A stretch of 64,000 nucleotides of DNA from Setaria digitata (taxonomy: Eukaryota; Nematoda; Chromadorea; Rhabditida; Setariidae). How positions within the stretch are numbered: position 1 is the first letter of the stretch; the number at the start of each line of letters is the position of its first letter. The position numbers and the translations under genes are program-made. The notes under the pieces were generated by a model. The model saw only the letters and a program-made list of their open reading frames with translations. It did not search any database and had not been told where the DNA came from. The stretch spans positions 1 to 64,000 of the forward strand of contig RCAB01000061.1 in assembly GCA_003640385.1 (NCBI GenBank), given 5' to 3'. This document shows, one piece after another, positions 1 to 13,600 of the stretch.

Positions 1-3000
1 ACATTTTAAGATAATCTTCATTCTGTAAAACTGATAAATTTCTATTGAGCTGAAATGTTTTTTATTTTTTTTATTCATTATTCTTTCAACAGAAGTAATA
101 TGTAAGAAGAAAAAGTTAGATATAAAAACTTTCCAATGAAGTGATGAGAAAGTATTTATTATATGTGTAATGTAATTAGAGCGAAGGGATAATTATCAAT
201 CAAGAAATAATTATTTTCATTAATATTAAGAGAAAAAGGTGTTAAAGTGCTCCGCCAATTATTTTCCCTTATTTATTATGATTATCATCTTCTTTATTCT
301 GTCATATTTTAAAAAGAAATGGGTTTTTTCCTCCATTATTTCTTAACTATAATTACTTCATGCTTATTAAATAGTTCATTTTTTATTACTTTTTGCGTTT
401 TACTATTAATCATCCTAGCGAGATTTCGTCAAATTTTTATAATTTCAAAAGCCTAAATTAAACCAATTTAAGATTAATTTCGGGCTATAATTTTTCTTTT
501 TTGATACATTTAATTAGACGATGAGCATTTTTTTTAATCACTTTATTGGCCATCAAACTCATAAGTCTTTTTAAACTTAGAGGCTCTATAAAAATACTAG
601 CAGAAATTTTTTTTTCCCGTTGCTTTAGCATTATTCTAACAATCACAGCTTTTTTAATATTAAACTAGACGCTCCAATCAGGGGTTAGTCTGAAGTTCGA
701 AATTTGAAACCTGCTATTTTTTTCCTCGTCCTAAACTCTTTTCCATCAACTTCATTATCTTCTAGTTGAATAATATTTGTCAGTTTTGAATTTATTGGCT
801 ATCTGTTATTCCACAATTTTTAAAATTAAGTGTTCTATCTTAGTTTTCTATCATTTGCTTTTATTGACACTTCCTCTTTTCTTTCCACAGATAACTTCCT
901 TTATTAGTGATTATCTTAGTATATTAATATGACAAGTTAATTATGTTAGTATTTATAATTATTATGAGAAGCCATAGATATGATAATCAGTACTGATATC
1001 ATATTCAATAATATCTGCCGTCAGTTTTATGATATTTTAACTTTTGTATTTGCATGCAACAATCTTATTGCATATTAGATCAGTTCTTTATTATTCCAAA
1101 ATGATACACTGTAATCATTAAACTTAAAATCAAATACTACATATCTGATGGTAATGATGATCATATTGTAAAATTGATAATGTTCAAGTTAGGTGACTGC
1201 AAAAACTTCATTTTGAACTATTTGATAGCTTATGAAAAAAAAAAAAAAAAAANGCACCATAATAGTGAAACAGTGAATTGTTGATATAATTATTACGTTA
1301 TTGAAATAATTAAAACCATAAAAATATCGAAAAATAATGAGAGTTGATAAAATTACTCAATAACAGGAAGGTCTATCCATAATAGCAAAACATGATAGTG
1401 ATTTTTTCCAAATCAAAAAAGATATCAAAAGGAATTTAAATAACTAAAATGGATTGCTGTTAGTGTATGAGAAGTTTTTCAGCATTTTTCTATTCCATTT
1501 TTTGGAAATGAAAAAAAAAAAAAAGAAACGAATGAAACTTTTGCAGCAATCAAAACGGTCTTCCTTTACAGCAAACGATGAAATGAATGTTTTCCTATTT
1601 TATCCTATATTTATATTTCTTATAATGAAAAATGGAATTAAATCTAAATTTAAATCTAAAATTTTCCATCTGCTTTCTTTTTCTACCGAGAAATAGTATT
1701 AAATCTTAGTTTCCTTTCATTAAATTCCAACAATTTTCACCAAAAAATCATTTCTCAGTTACTTTTAACTAATTATCTGATAACAAATAAATACTGATAT
1801 GATCCATTGACTTGAGACTTTATCAAAAAGTGCTCTTGTCTCAATCATCATGTGAAATCTATGCTTTAAAAAATGAAGGAAAAGTAATAACTTTGAATAA
1901 ATCAAACAAAATAAATTTTATTTAATCACTGGCTGTGAACTTCATCACTTGGTTCGTCTTATCTTACTGACAAAACATTCATCCGAATAAATTGGAAATT
2001 AAAAAAATGCTACTTTTCATTTTATTTTGTTTCATTTTTTTCGTATCTATATTTTCTGGCCTCTTATATAAGGCAACATTATTTCTCGACTTCTTTTCTA
2101 TATCTTATAAAAGACATACTTCAGTGCTTAGCAGTTATCACTCGCAAAACTGTGATCAACTATCTAGGTTAGCTGCTGTCGGAAGGAAATGACATGAACT
2201 GATAAGAACTTTGTAAAATATTTTCTAATCAGCACAGAAGCATACATGATGCATTACAAACGGAGGATTCTAAAAAAAAATATTCACAAGGGAAGAAAGC
2301 ATCAATATGAAAGAGGTTTAAAATTTATCGATAAATGTGATAATTTAAATTGAATATTAGCTTTTCAAGAACAGATTAGCAATGAGCAAAAGGAGAAAAG
2401 AGGAAAAAAACAAAAGAAAAGATGTTGAAGTTGGAGTAATATTTCACGATTATTAATTTTGAATTGAAAGAGAAGAATTGAACTTTTGCGGCTTTTTTTT
2501 CTTTTCTAATGAAATTTTCTCTGCATCTGCTTACATCTTATCCAGCATCAAAAATTTTATCACGAACTCAAAAGTCCACCTAAATACACAAGCATTCAAA
2601 AGATAAAAACTAAATTAAAAATTAATGAATTTTGTTCATTCATTTTTGTAGCTTGAAAAGGAAAAAAATTCAAAACAAGCTCTAAGAAAAGGAAGCCGTC
2701 ACTGTGTAACTTAGCAGGTCAGAGGAACTGTCTGAAAGTCGAAAAAAAAAAGGCAATAATTTGTTAATGAATTACTGCCTTAATGTACTATACAGCAAAG
2801 TTTCTGTCACTTTTCTTTTTCGAAATTGTCAAAATCAAATCGGCGCAAAGCTTCAAGCATAATCATCGTATTGCCATGTTTTAAATATTTCTTTATATTA
2901 AAAGGAAAATATCAATTGGCAATGACTGCTAATCCTTTGTATGAGATTCACCAAGTTTCGTTAAGTATTCTAAATGTTGATCAACTGATCCTAAGTACGA

Positions 3001-3941
3001 AGAAGGATTGCAAAATTCACTGATCAAGCAGAGGTTTTTGGAAGCTGTATATAAGTTTATATTCGAAACATTTTATTTTATTTTTTCTTTTAGGAAATGA
3101 AGAAAATTTAAAATATGCATGTGACAGATGATGCGATTCAAGCATTAATAGTAACAACAAAAGCAACAGAAATGCACAAAAGGATGAGAAAACATGTTTA
3201 TGATCACAATAAACAAAGTGAGGATTGATGGAATTTTCTGGTATAAATTATCAGCTAATAACTCTGAAAATAATCATATAAAAAATGAATGGATCTCCAC
3301 CGGCTAATACTTCCCTATGTGGGCAAAAAAAAGAAACTAAACTGTAACACAGCCAAACTACAAAGGATACGTGATCATCTAACGAAAAAGGAAAAAAAAA
3401 TTAGGGTCATTTAAAAATGGAAAAAACTTTATGTTGTACAAGGTCTTCAAGAATAAAATAGAATGTCGGAAAGGGCTTATGTATTGAAAACTATGAATAA
3501 TACATTTAAAAAATAAACTTTCTAAAATTTAAATTGGAACTAAAACCACTAGCTATCATATAAGTGAAAGTATCGAAAATGTAGATATGAAGGAAAGACA
3601 AGTGGTACAAAGATATAATAATGAAAGCAACCAAGTCCTATAAATTTTGTTGAATTCATGGAATGAATTCAAGGTTACCTTTTGAGCTTCTTATGTCTTA
3701 TCCTCAACTACCACTCTCTTTCTTTTTGTAAAACAGAGTAACATCAACAGACAATGAAAATGCTCATCTCTATTCAGCATCATTAAGCTATTCTGGCTTA
3801 TAATACACACTGGAAACATTTAGCTATCTTCAGTATCCAAAACTAATCAGTCCGATGACATCTGCTTAAAATATAGGAATAAACATGCAACAATTACAAG
3901 GAAAAAAAAGAAAAATGATTCTAGTAAACAGAACATAAACA
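1..3941. other. AT-rich spacer, no gene found
   Basis: I see no supportable exon here. The stretch is made of A/T runs and short random open frames with poly-Lys or poly-Phe translations. A single N sits at 1253 directly after an 18-base A run. The 3' end of the inositol kinase gene borders it on the right. Confidence 0.6.
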
Positions 3942-6693
3942 TTAAAGAACACATGGTCGACGTAAATTAGGTGCTTGTTCCATCAGCTTAACACCATCCA
4001 TAAAACGACTGTAAGTATTTAATAAATTTTTGGGCGATTTTGGGTCAAGATCAACGATTTTCACAGAATATGCAAAACTTGTGTAGTCAGTTCCAGATGA
4101 CCCGACAACACGTACAATTTGCTGTCCTGCTGATTGAAGATTTTGAGTAGCAAAATCAACTGGATCAATTAATCGCATACTAATCATCAACGAACAATCC
4201 TTCATTGTAGCAGCCAAGAGGTAACGCTCGACCAAAGCACGACCTGTGTTCTGATGTAGGAATGTAAGACCTTTCTTTGGTAACAAGCATTTATCCAATA
4301 GTTCTTTCTAGAAGCAAAAACAATCATTAAATAATAATCTTCAACCAATTGCTACAAAAAATCTCTCTAAACGGATGAGAAAGAAAGGTAGCACATAAGA
4401 GAATTTGATTAGAAATTCTATGATTTAAAACTATGCAAAAAAAGAATTATCAGAAGAAAGTTTCCGAGTAATGCAGCTAAAAAGTTCAAATTTTATAAGA
4501 AAATACCGACAGTATATTGCAGATTAACTATAAAAAAATGAGATGTTCAACTTTTCTAAAAAAAAAAAAAAACGAGATGTTCAACTTTTCCAAAGCCAAG
4601 GATAGCAGAAATCTGGAAAAAGACGATGGCAAAGTACTACTAACCTGCACATTTTCAGGTAGGCTTGTATAAATTTGATAAGCACGAACTATACCAATGG
4701 TATCAATTCGCTGCCCGTTGAGCAGTTTTGCAAGAACACCCGATTCATGTACAGCAAATAAATCATCCGATGGTGCATCAACCAAAATGCAACATAACTA
4801 TAAAATCTTTAACTTTTCAAAGTCGCCATGAAGAGAGGAAAAGTTGCATTAAGATCCAATACATCCCACACAAAATAAGTTAAATAAAGCAATAAAGGGA
4901 GATACTAAGAATAAGAAATGATATGAATGTATCAAAAAACTTGAGCAGGACTTTTTTGACGTATAATCTCGACACCATCAGTGCAAAAAAAAAAAGAACC
5001 AAAGTACTTTGGTTCTTTTTGGCGAATAATAATGTATGAAGTAATGAAAGCAAAATCTCCCAGCAATTCCAGTATGAACTTGCAGAATAAAGTAATCCAG
5101 AAAAAACTTGGACTGATAAAATGATTGAATGTGAAATAGGGTACAGAAAAGACGAGTGTAACTTACGGCAGTTATTAATTGTTCGACGGAAACGGAACCA
5201 TCATGAAAAAGAGATTCACGAAGCTGTTCGCCAGCCAACTGACGTTCATCAGAATGTATTAAACTTCCGTCTAGAAAAATTCGTAAATTCCGATGCGGCA
5301 CTAATAACAGTGAGTTAAGTGCTCTGCGCATTCGTTTCAGATCACCACTGAACAAATCTAATGGACAAAAATCATACATCTGTTCGAAGGCATCTGAATG
5401 GCACTTCTCCAGCTAGAAATATCGTTAAAACCTCATTTTATTGAATTTAATATCTGATCACAGGAATCATCAAGCAGCCTCACATGAAGAGTTACGTGAA
5501 CTCCATAAATTCAAACTACACATAAATTATTAAAATATAATCAAAATCATTAATAGAGATGGAATAAAAGTACCTGTAAGATGCAATTATTACAATATGG
5601 GACGTTAATACCCGGATGGTTCTGCATGAAACCTTGTTTGGGCTTGATTTCTACCGTAATAGTTGGCCCGGAACATCGTGGCGATAAGCATTTCGGAATC
5701 CTTGTAGCGTCCATCATTTGCAAAATACTCACATAACGGATGTCTTTCGGATAACATAATGGGAAGAAACTCATTGTGGAGGGATATTTATTTGAATCGC
5801 ATAGTTCATCGAATGTTTCAATCTTTAAATTGAACGGAAATGCAGGAATCTGAAAGGGAAAAAACATGCTATATCAAAAGATTAAAAGTATTGTGTAGAC
5901 AACAATTTCCACATTTTCTTATGTCAGTTTTAAATTTTGCAAAAATTCAATCACAAACAATACTTCTACTCTACAAAAATTTTTGCTGCAAACTGCAAGT
6001 AATATTCCGCCTCGTAACATGAAATATCATCAGGAACTAGTGGTAAATGAATATGGGTATTTCTTAAAATTAGACTTCAATCAGGCTAATCAATAAATTA
6101 AACTCTTCTCTTGCCTGAAGTTCCTAAATATATGCTATCGTGATTTGTGACTTTTACTTACCATCGTAGTTGCAAGAAAAAAAGATTTACTTTGGCAAGA
6201 TGATGCAAAGATTCCACGTCAACTTCAACAACTTTCGGTTTAACGAGAAACTGCCGACCAAGGAAAGGCACAATTAACTTCTCCAAATATGCAATAACAA
6301 CATGACATTTTGGCTTCACAGTTACATTTCCTGATCTCCGCTGTTTCGCTAATCTCCAAGCTATCCTGAAAAATTAAGCATTTTAAAAATTCCTTTACAT
6401 CCATCATGCTAAAAACAATGGATTTTTATAATGAAAATCTTGCAAAAGAAAAAATTTTCAACGTAACATAACATATTACAACAGTAGGATGCTTATATAT
6501 ATATTATATAAGCTGGATTATATATATATGTGTTTATATATAAACTAACAACTTCAAAAAAAGAAAAAACATACCTCAAACCCGTTTTCTCACATTTTGC
6601 ACTAATTACGAAATTGGCACGGCCTTCACCTCGGAAACAAAAAGATCGAAAAGAACGTGGATCAATAAGCGATGTTATATTTGATGGAACCAT
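3942..6693 (-). CDS. IPPK: Inositol-pentakisphosphate 2-kinase (IPPK/IPK1)
   Basis: Makes inositol hexakisphosphate from inositol pentakisphosphate using ATP. My exons are 6575-6693, 6191-6365, 5574-5849, 5167-5412, a tentative 27-nt exon 4941-4967, 4645-4797 and 3942-4307. They stay in phase and give about 453 residues (human IPPK is 491). Family motifs seen in order: GEGRANFV (N-lobe nucleotide loop), VEIKPKQGF (the signature of the family), CNNCILQ (Cys pair of the zinc-binding part), a DFCPLDLFSGD block, and MKDCSLMI followed by VKIVDLDPKSP near the C terminus. The ATG lies 3 nt after a TGTCTAG 3' splice site, which could accept a spliced leader. The 27-nt exon rests on phase and family fit; leaving it out also keeps the frame. 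Its acceptor (TGTCGAG) and donor (CAA|GTTTTT) are weak. Identity is secure; exact small exons are not. Confidence 0.93.
4540..4590. repeat. 17-bp direct repeat pair in an IPPK intron
   Basis: GAGATGTTCAACTTTTC occurs at 4540-4556 and again at 4574-4590, separated by an A-rich spacer. Both copies are inside the last intron of the inositol kinase gene. Looks like a small local duplication around an A run. Confidence 0.8.
4991..5020. repeat. 30-bp perfect palindrome
   Basis: The left arm AAAAAGAACCAAAGT is followed directly by its exact reverse complement, centred on GTAC. It lies in the intron of the inositol kinase gene just 5' (in transcription) of the tentative 27-nt exon at 4941-4967. In RNA it could form a 13-bp stem with a 4-nt loop. 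Confidence 0.9.
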
Positions 6694-8334
6694 TTACTAG
6701 ACAAACATCACCAATAATTAACTTCATTACTACTAATCATTATGGCCTAAAAAGAAAAAAACGAGAAAAAAGCCAGTATTAATCGGATATTAACATATTA
6801 TCGACCATTAAGAACATTCTTTAGTTTTGATAAGATAATATAGAACAAAAGTGAACTACAAAAAGCGTTCATTTCATTTGATTATGCAAATAAGCCAGAT
6901 TCTCTCAACCTTTTATTTCTTAAATACAAAAATTTCACTCCTTATAAGCAAATAAAATAGCTTTTTCACTTAAAACAGATTTTTATCAAGAATATCTAAT
7001 TTTAAGAAGTGGCAAATGTAGAAATATGATTCAAACTTTACGAACAATGATTTTTTTTTTTGTTTTTTGATTTAAGAAGACGGAGGATATAGTCAATTAA
7101 ATAAAAAAAAAATATTTTGTAGCCGGAATTTCACCAACTACTGTATATATTCTATCTTTCATCAACAAAATGTGATAAATTTTATAAAATTTATTATATA
7201 AAAATAAAATTATCACAAAAAGAGGAATATATAGGATAAAAATTGAACCATAAACAGCAATAATCATAGCAAAAATTAATTACTATTTGATAAATGATGA
7301 CTGAACAATATGATGTATGTGGTAAGATACGACGGTTACCTTCCATTTTAATGCAAATTCATACTTTTTCATTTTTTCCTTTCGCACAAAATTAAAAAAC
7401 AAACCATTAATCATAGAACGTATTACTTAATGAAAATAATAATTATAAATATTTCTGCTAAGATGATACTGAAAAAATCCTACTGTTATATGCAATAAAA
7501 AAAGAAATATTTCATTATTACAAAGACATATACATACATCCCATATATCCCTTTAATTAATAAAGTTCAATCACTTCACTTCACATTAACTTGATCTGAA
7601 CTATTTCAGATAAAGAGTTGAGTTATATTAACTGAATAAGTCTCAGTTTGAGAATCTGTCCAGATAAAATATTACTATCTACATTTTATATAGTTTCATG
7701 AAAGTGATGATTAGAATCATACTTGGCTCATGTGAAAACTTCAAGTGAAATTGAAAATAAGTTATTAACATTTCATTACTACTAATAATCCGGTTGAATT
7801 AAAAGGATTGAAAAAATTGAAAGTTGCAAAATACAGCGTTAAAAATTGATTGAGAATTAAAAAAAAAAAAAGAAAAATTGAAAATGGAGGGACGATGGGT
7901 TGTGTCGTCGTCTAGTGATGACTGAAGGTGAAACCTGTTGTCCTGAATAAATCAAAAAAAAAAAATTTCCCGAATCAAGGGTGTGTGCACTGAAGCATAA
8001 GATAAAAAAGAAAACAACAACAACAAATAATGCTGCTGATAAAAAATTAAAATTAAATAATGAAAATACTAATAGCAATAGAGATTCCATTTTTCAAAAA
8101 CTTCAGAAGCTAAAACATAAAAAAAAAATCATAATTTGATTCTAGACAGATGACAAGTGACAAGTGTATGTCATATAATTTACTAATAGGATAAAATTAT
8201 ATATAATCCTGAAAATGACATCTTTATATAATTTGCAGAAGTTATGAGTTCCCTCTGATTGCAAAATAAATGGTAAATTTGGAGGGGAACTAGAATCCCT
8301 AAAAACATTAGTAGAGCTACTAACAGCTAAGCTG

Positions 8335-8487
8335 CTACAAGTCTGCAATTTTTAGTTCCTCAGTAGAAAATGCCTTCATGAAATTATGAAAATTAATGCT
8401 AAAATCAGAATTAACACACGCCTTTAAATTAATTAAAATTCGTTCTTGAGATTTTCTTGCATTGTCATCTATTCCATAAAAGGCCAT
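8335..8487 (-). CDS. Possible small uncharacterised ORF or terminal exon (50 aa)
   Basis: An ATG-to-stop frame of 50 codons reads as a mixed-composition peptide (begins MAFYGIDDNARKS, ends EELKIADL), unlike the Lys/Phe-rich frames around it. I do not recognise it. A second frame over part of the same stretch, entered after the TTGATAG site, would end in a hydrophobic tail, so the true frame is unclear. It may be the last exon of a gene whose upstream exons lie around 8500-8940, or chance. Confidence 0.2.
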   Translation of the reverse strand: MAFYGIDDNARKSQERILINLKACVNSDFSINFHNFMKAFSTEELKIADL

Positions 8488-9426
8488 AATATTATTACAA
8501 TCAACCAGTAGACATTATAAACTATCAAGATGAATTTTAGGAACGCCTCAACTCTTGTTGAAAAATAAAAAAAAAAGAAAGGGAGCATGGAAGTCTACGA
8601 AAAACGTAAAAATAATCGCCGATTTCGCACCAACAATAAGATCTGTAAATCGAAATTATCAATAATTCAACAAAATGGGAAGTGTAGAACGAAAAACGTC
8701 TGATGCAAATCTTATTAAAATGCGCAATGATCAGAAGTAATCATTTCAAAGCATTCAAAAATATGTTTCAACCGCAGTGTGTACGAAGCACCAACCTGTC
8801 ACCAAGAAATCGGTCATATGTATCAAAGAGAAATTTGCATCATTTCATCGCCACCTCGATAACCAAACTAACTAACCAAATTACAACCATTTTTACATGG
8901 ATCAATTCGTTCATAATAATGCTAAATTCATCACTCATTTCCCCTCGAATTAAATTTCACTTTTCTTAACGCACCCAATATTTAATTTAAATACTGCGCA
9001 AAATATTACACAGCGATAAATATTCATTTAAAAATCTTTGCTTAGTAATAATGAAGCACTTGAGGATATTACAGACTATAGATGGTAAAGAAAAAAAAGA
9101 ACCAGGCAACTCAAAAGTTTTTCCATTCCCATCAACCAAACTTCCTAGACTCAACTTCAATCCGTCACACAAAAAAAGGAATCATTGTTAACCAACTAAG
9201 TGATAAGTGATATCTTATGAAATAACTGTCATCACTATTGAGTGAAAGAAAAAAGCAGCGTGGTGGCTCAAAAAAAGTCACGATTAAAGGAAAAAAAACC
9301 AACAAAAAACCTGCAAGGTGTGACTAGAAGTGAGTGAGGAATACAAAAGTTTGCACCGATCAAATTTTAATAGAGCATCGAATAAACAACACCGTAATTT
9401 AGACCATATTATGACATTTAAGTTTC

Positions 9427-9440
9427 GAAATGTCACATTT
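9427..9440. promoter_or_regulatory. AAATGT-N-ACATTT palindrome, copy 1
   Basis: GAAATGT C ACATTT. The same symmetrical 6+1+6 motif occurs twice more at 16489-16503 and 16635-16649 with a different centre base. Symmetry suggests a possible dimer binding site; no direct evidence of function. Confidence 0.3.
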
Positions 9441-9520
9441 GGAAAATATTATGATCTCCGCCAGCCGAATTCTGGCTGGGATGAAAATTTGCGTTCTACA
9501 GTGTTACAACTTGAATAGTT

Positions 9521-9628
9521 TTAAATTTGAATAGTGGTAGCACAGTCCGCATCCATTGCAGTTCCTTCACATTTAGGACCCACTAAAGTATTCACTATTA
9601 ATAAAATACCAATACTTAGACAATCAAC
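9521..9628 (-). CDS. Possible 3' exon of an unknown membrane or secreted protein
   Basis: A strong 3' splice site (TTTCTTTTCAACAG) opens exactly 35 codons followed by a stop. The peptide has a hydrophobic stretch (LSIGILLIVNTLV) followed by a short tail with two Cys (GPKCEGTAMDADC). A minus-strand open stretch at 9874-10167 that begins with a hydrophobic leader (IYFLIFALLVAPSALQG) could supply the 5' part, but I cannot fix a donor. No family recognised. Confidence 0.25.
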   Translation of the reverse strand, partial: VDCLSIGILLIVNTLVGPKCEGTAMDADCATTIQI

Positions 9629-10651
9629 CTGTTGAAAAGAAACGGAATTATGTGGCACAATTAGTATATTTCTTCGTACGATAATAACTTGGAGTAATGT
9701 ATATAAATTAGAAACTAATGTATACATGGATTTCTCAACTTGAACTGTTAAAATTCTCTGGATTCAAGAGATCCAGATAGTTTTTCAAAAGCCCAACACT
9801 GATCACTACTATGACGAATCAAGGAATGACAACAAAAACAACAGAGAAATTTGTCTAGTGATCATAGTGCTTCTTAGATTATTGTTGTAACAAAGTATGA
9901 AAGCTGATAACAGATAATTATATCTCTGCGGAGGTGTTCGTTTCGGACAAACCAAAGAAACACTGAAATCCGTAAACAAAATCTCAGTGGAGCATGATTA
10001 TAAAAACAATGCAGTTTTTGAATCAAACCAACTTCAAACAGATCGATTAAGAAAGGAACTCCCTGCAGAGCTGAAGGTGCAACTAGAAGTGCAAATATTA
10101 AAAAATAAATTTCCTTCTTAATAGTCACCCAACAAATAATATCAGTCTTTCTTTTATTTAATTTCAAAGATTTACACCATCAACTCAAGAAATTTCTTTC
10201 TCACCCGATTTATTTCAAAATTTTTATTCCAAAATGTGTGCATTAAAAACGAGCGGATGTATCATAAAAATCTGAAGATCGTACAAATTCACAAATATAA
10301 GATAAGAAATGCTACGTACCTATAGGAAAGAATAAAAATATTCTCTCCTGTCTGAATAGTTGACGAAAATTCTATTCATTAGTGATCAAATAAAATAAAG
10401 ACTGTTGGACTGAGCTCTACTGTCAAATAAAGCTTCTCATTTTTTCTGATAAACTGCAATAAAAGGAAATCATTCTCTTAGAATCATTAACGCAAACGAC
10501 AGTTATAGAGATAAAAATACCACCCAGCAGTGATGAAAGCCGCTATTTCAACATAACACAGATCTACTACTAAATTTGAAATGGAAGTTTGAATCATTTT
10601 CCTCGATGTTTTAAAAGGTTAAACTGATGCCGATCTTCATGAAGACCGCGT

Positions 10652-13600
10652 TCAAATCTGACAGTTCAGGAGTGTCAATGTTTCACATATTTCATCAAGT
10701 TCTTCAATTCTCATTTTACAACGAATATTGTCAATTTGGATGCAGCAAACCATAGTCTGAGAGAAAAAAGGAAAAAAGTGAATCGATGCAAAACAAAAAC
10801 AAAACTAATATGACGATCATAGATATAAGAGTAAGCAAATAATCAAAAAATAAATTCATAAGATAAATCCAAAAATATATAATAAGACTCATTCAGTCTA
10901 CACTCGTTCCCTGAAGCCTACAAGTAAGCCGCAAATTCTGGATAAGTTTCTGGGCAGCTGATCCATGATAACTGGCAATGTTACAAATTGACCAGGCATC
11001 AAGTATTTTAATATCAGCCAACGTTAAAACAATACACTGTTCCAGAGAACATTTCATTGCCTGTGAGTACGGTCGAAGCAATGAGGACAGAGTAGTAGCA
11101 CAAAAACATGTATCAACGCGGCAATCTTTGCGTGAACAGCAAACCAATAATGATATGAGCAGATTGGTCATAAACTGAAATAGTTGCAAATAATGAATGA
11201 TCAATGAATAACATCTCAAAATCCATTGTATAGAACTGACCCGGATTTAATAGTGACATTCAAATTTTGCACAAACATTTCGATAATGACATATAATTTT
11301 CTCTCTGCAGTTTCACATACAGCAAAAGTGCTTCTGAGATAGTGATTGGACAAATCCTATGTGCTTTCAAAAAATTCGATTCCAACGAATAAAAAATAAT
11401 GGATAAACTAGGCTGAAAGAGCGCATGAAAAAACTTTGAAAATAACAAATTACATAACAGAAAATCAAAATTACCGCATTCATAGCCAGATCGGCAGCAA
11501 AATCCAATTTTAAATTATTGATGAACTTGGTGAGCGTATTCTTGGAAAAACGTGAAACTGTCTCGAATATGGGTACAAGCAACGATTCATTCATCTGAAA
11601 TTCAAGTTTCTTATTTTTTAAATTATATAATGAATGGTTTCAGCCCGAAGTCTGCCCCAGGATTAATAAAAATAAACTAAGGATGGGAACACATGGTTTG
11701 ACGGATATTTTAGTGTTGAGATTATGCAGTGCAATAAAAACAGAAAGCTTCTCTGTAAAAAAATTATCTTCAGTGTAAATAAAATGATTTATACTAAAAG
11801 CAAAAACGTAAGAGAAACAGACTTCATCTGATTGTACTTTCTTTGCAACAGCTGGTAACGCGGTAAAAAAACTCTCGAGAAGATATAATTGTTGTTGTTC
11901 GTTAGCGAGCGATAATGTTCTTGCAAACATTTGACGTCCTTTATTGATAAGCAGGACAGCTTGCAGTCGTCCGTTCAAACACATAGTCTCGATTACGGTT
12001 TTCATACGACTTTCTATGCCGCTCTTCATTTCCGCTCTGCAAGGATATAGCACTTCAATGTTAAAAAAAAAATAAAACCTACTATTTAGTTCAGTATTCA
12101 TCGAAAAATAATTAATATTGAAAGCAAGTGTCTAAAGTTTCGCTTTACACATATAATATTCGAAAGTTTCACTAAGCCCAAAAACACATGAAATATATAA
12201 ACTTATTAAAAAGAAACACAAAAATGCTAAGAAATTACTTAATTTCATCGGAAAATGAAGGAGCACACAGTATCCGATTCCTGTCATCGCATTCAATAAT
12301 TAGTAAAGCAATATTTTCTAACTGCAGAAGAAGTGCTCGGAGTTTTTTTTGTGATGTAGTACTCTTCACTGAAAGCTTATCGTCGTCATCTGGTGAATCG
12401 CTTGAAAGATCGATCAGCTGAAATTGGGAAAAGATGACTAATAATGTTTTAAATGTATACTGCAATTTTCAGAATTATGAATTTGTAACACACCGCACCG
12501 AAATGATAATAATAAGAAGTAATTTTATATTAATGGAATATAAAGAAGCTTATTTTGCGCAGCGTATCCCACGGTAAAGGATTTGAATTTGATCCGATTT
12601 ATAAGTCTCTTTAGAATGGTTTATAGTGTATCTTAGCAAATGATATCGTTTTTTAAATAATTTTCTGGCTACTCGATAAGCAGTTAGAAAAGCAAAGATA
12701 AGGTAAGGAATTCAATATATTTGATAACAGTAAAAAAAGCGAAGGTGTAGATCCCAAAATTTAGAAGTGATGTCGACAACTACTGTAGGAAAATATGGCT
12801 CAGGTTACTAATCTGCATATATCTGAAAAACTAACTTGTCTTGGATAATTGACAGTGGAAAGCGTTGGCTTTCCCAAACTACCAGCAAACTTTGGAGGAA
12901 CATAATGATGTGGATTGGTAGTATTCCAAGCGTAATCACATTCTTCATCGTGCGGTTTCAGCCCTTTTCTACGCCTCTCCAAAGATACTTTTTGCTGCCT
13001 CCACGTCTACAATTAAAAATAATAGTAAAAAGCAGCAAATCCAAATATTAAAAGTGAAACCTCATCAAGATATTCCCTACATTAATAACCGAAAATATTC
13101 ATGATGATAGATGTTTATAAGCAATTAAGCAGCCCTTTTTGCTCGCAGCTCTGTAACAGCAAATAAGTCGAATACTATTGACTTGCTTCTAAATATCTTA
13201 AAGATATCGATCTAAATTCCCTTTCGAGTCTGGTTTGTTCTTTTGTTGTCTGCTTGGCAAAACATAAATAGAAAATCTACACTGGTAACATCGCCAAAAT
13301 ATAAGACAAACCGTATAATAAAAATCATCCTCGTATGGATTACCACATCCCTGGCACTGCAACTGTTGAATTTTGATAAGCCAGCTGCGTTCTTTCTTCG
13401 AAACAAAACCAGCAAAAGGAAACAACGCAAAATCAGATATTGTTTTATTGGATAATAAACCGGTAAGCTTGCTTGACCGATCTCGACTGTAACTCATGTT
13501 GTGGTGAGGTACCTGAGAAATTTGTGATTGCAACTGGGACTGCGGAGGACAAAACAAATATGGGGGTAGTGCTGGCCGATTTGACCTGAAAAAAAATCTA

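Larger units (their letters stand above)
6694..10651. other. Spacer with unresolved short candidate exons
   Basis: Lies between the start of the inositol kinase gene and the end of patr-1. Most of it is AT-rich with homopolymers. On the minus strand there are a 50-residue ORF at 8335-8487 and a well-spliced-looking 3' exon at 9521-9628, listed separately. I could not join them into one gene, and no family match is recognised. Confidence 0.4.

Noticed and set aside
1454..1696. Open frame with poly-Lys on the plus strand
   Set aside because: Composition is driven by A and T runs; no motif or splice context.
5121..5318. Plus-strand 65-codon frame
   Set aside because: Antisense to an inositol kinase exon that carries the CPLDLFSGD block.
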